Below are positions 63,802 to 64,000 of a DNA stretch of 64,000 bases, piece by piece. The notes beneath the pieces were generated by a model. It was not told where the DNA came from. It saw nothing but the letters and a program-made list of their open reading frames with translations, and did not search any database. This DNA comes from Scytonema hofmannii PCC 7110. GTDB taxonomy: Bacteria; Cyanobacteriota; Cyanobacteriia; Cyanobacteriales; Nostocaceae. How positions within the stretch are numbered: the first letter of the stretch is position 1; every line of letters begins with the position of its first letter. Where the stretch lies: positions 10,188,341-10,252,340 of the forward strand of contig NZ_KQ976354.1 of NCBI RefSeq assembly GCF_000346485.2, given 5' to 3'. Position numbers and translations under genes: made by a program.

Positions 63802-64000
63802 GTCGAACCATTTCCATTTTCACCTTTTTTGCCCCCGTCATCATTGAGACTCTCAGAAATCAAATCCATCATTTCGCCACCTTTCCCCGGATCGACGAAG
63901 ACAACTTTGGCATTCTCGCTTTCTCCTAGTCTGTAGCTAGCATTGATGTAATCTTGAGCGACAAGATAACGCAAGATTTCTTTACTTTCTGAATGGTTAC
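63798..64000 (-). CDS. SPFH/Band 7 (stomatin-like) protein, C-terminal part only
   Basis: The minus strand is open from the window edge and reads EILRYLVAQDYINASYRLGE, then SENAKVVFVDPGKGGEMMDL and a basic Gly/Lys tail. This is the end of an SPFH-domain protein of the stomatin/prohibitin class, which scaffolds membrane microdomains. The N-terminus lies outside the window. It overlaps folP tail to tail. Confidence 0.78.
   Translation of the reverse strand, partial: NHSESKEILRYLVAQDYINASYRLGESENAKVVFVDPGKGGEMMDLISESLNDDGGKKGENGNGST

Overview
This window reads as chromosome of a filamentous, multicellular cyanobacterium of the Nostocales type. The grounds are dense HIP1 octamers (GCGATCGC), many short tandem repeat arrays of 7-9 bp units typical of such genomes (CCAGTGA, GGGAGTA, CCAATGC, TTAGTGG, GGATTTT), a Rubisco activase carrying an RbcS-like C-terminal domain, System II cytochrome c assembly genes, a minCDE cluster, a group 2 sigma factor and a glycine-tailed RRM protein. 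Core metabolic genes are interleaved with conflict genes and decayed mobile or toxin-antitoxin remains. No tRNA, rRNA or CRISPR array was seen.

Layout. 0-3.4 kb: partial HerA/DUF87-like ATPase, then ccdA and ccs1/resB. 3.8-8.2 kb: a subtilisin-family (S8) protease followed by a coiled-coil NACHT ATPase. 8.2-10.4 kb: decayed IS4 and IS630 fragments and an AAA-ATPase stub. 10.4-13.5 kb: queF, small cyanobacterial proteins, SRP RNA, a YCII protein, a 2'-5' RNA ligase-like protein and an LprI-like protein. 13.5-15.2 kb: relics and a PIN toxin-antitoxin pair with a frameshifted toxin. 15.3-24.4 kb is the most interesting segment: an interrupted Trypco2 gene, an EAD1 adaptor, a VMAP-like protein, a MoxR AAA+ ATPase, a SAV_2336/vWA-like protein fused to an FGE-sulfatase (C-type-lectin-like) domain, a second free FGE-sulfatase protein, avd, a reverse transcriptase and a template repeat. 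This is a ternary conflict operon whose two sensor domains are the targets of a diversity-generating retroelement (DGR). The template (24249-24377) and the second variable repeat (22495-22623) differ at 17 positions, and every one is an adenine in the template. The first variable repeat (21378-21506) differs at 14 adenines and 10 non-adenines, so it looks older.

24.4-26.4 kb: a DUF4351/Rpn-like gene and a truncated moxR lie between 45-bp direct repeats. 26.4-32.5 kb: rca, a peroxiredoxin-glutaredoxin hybrid, and a phnDCE-like ABC transporter with a double-length permease. 32.6-39.5 kb: a NACHT-HEAT protein, a small cyanobacterial protein, and a vWA (TROVE-like) plus ARPP-like pair. 39.7-45 kb: RRM protein, a hybrid histidine kinase, and a graveyard of toxin and nuclease pieces. 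45-64 kb is mostly housekeeping: response regulator, fasciclin, GST, HerA-like ATPase, sigma factor, cobO, DUF4336 protein, minE-minD-minC, acid-sugar kinase, DUF697 GTPase, tpiA, folP and a partial SPFH protein.

Two or three independent NTPase-based sensing modules (S8-NACHT, DGR-ternary, NACHT-HEAT, possibly vWA-ARPP) within 36 kb make the first half of the window a defence-rich neighbourhood. All functional statements about these modules are inferred from domain families; none is demonstrated by the sequence alone.
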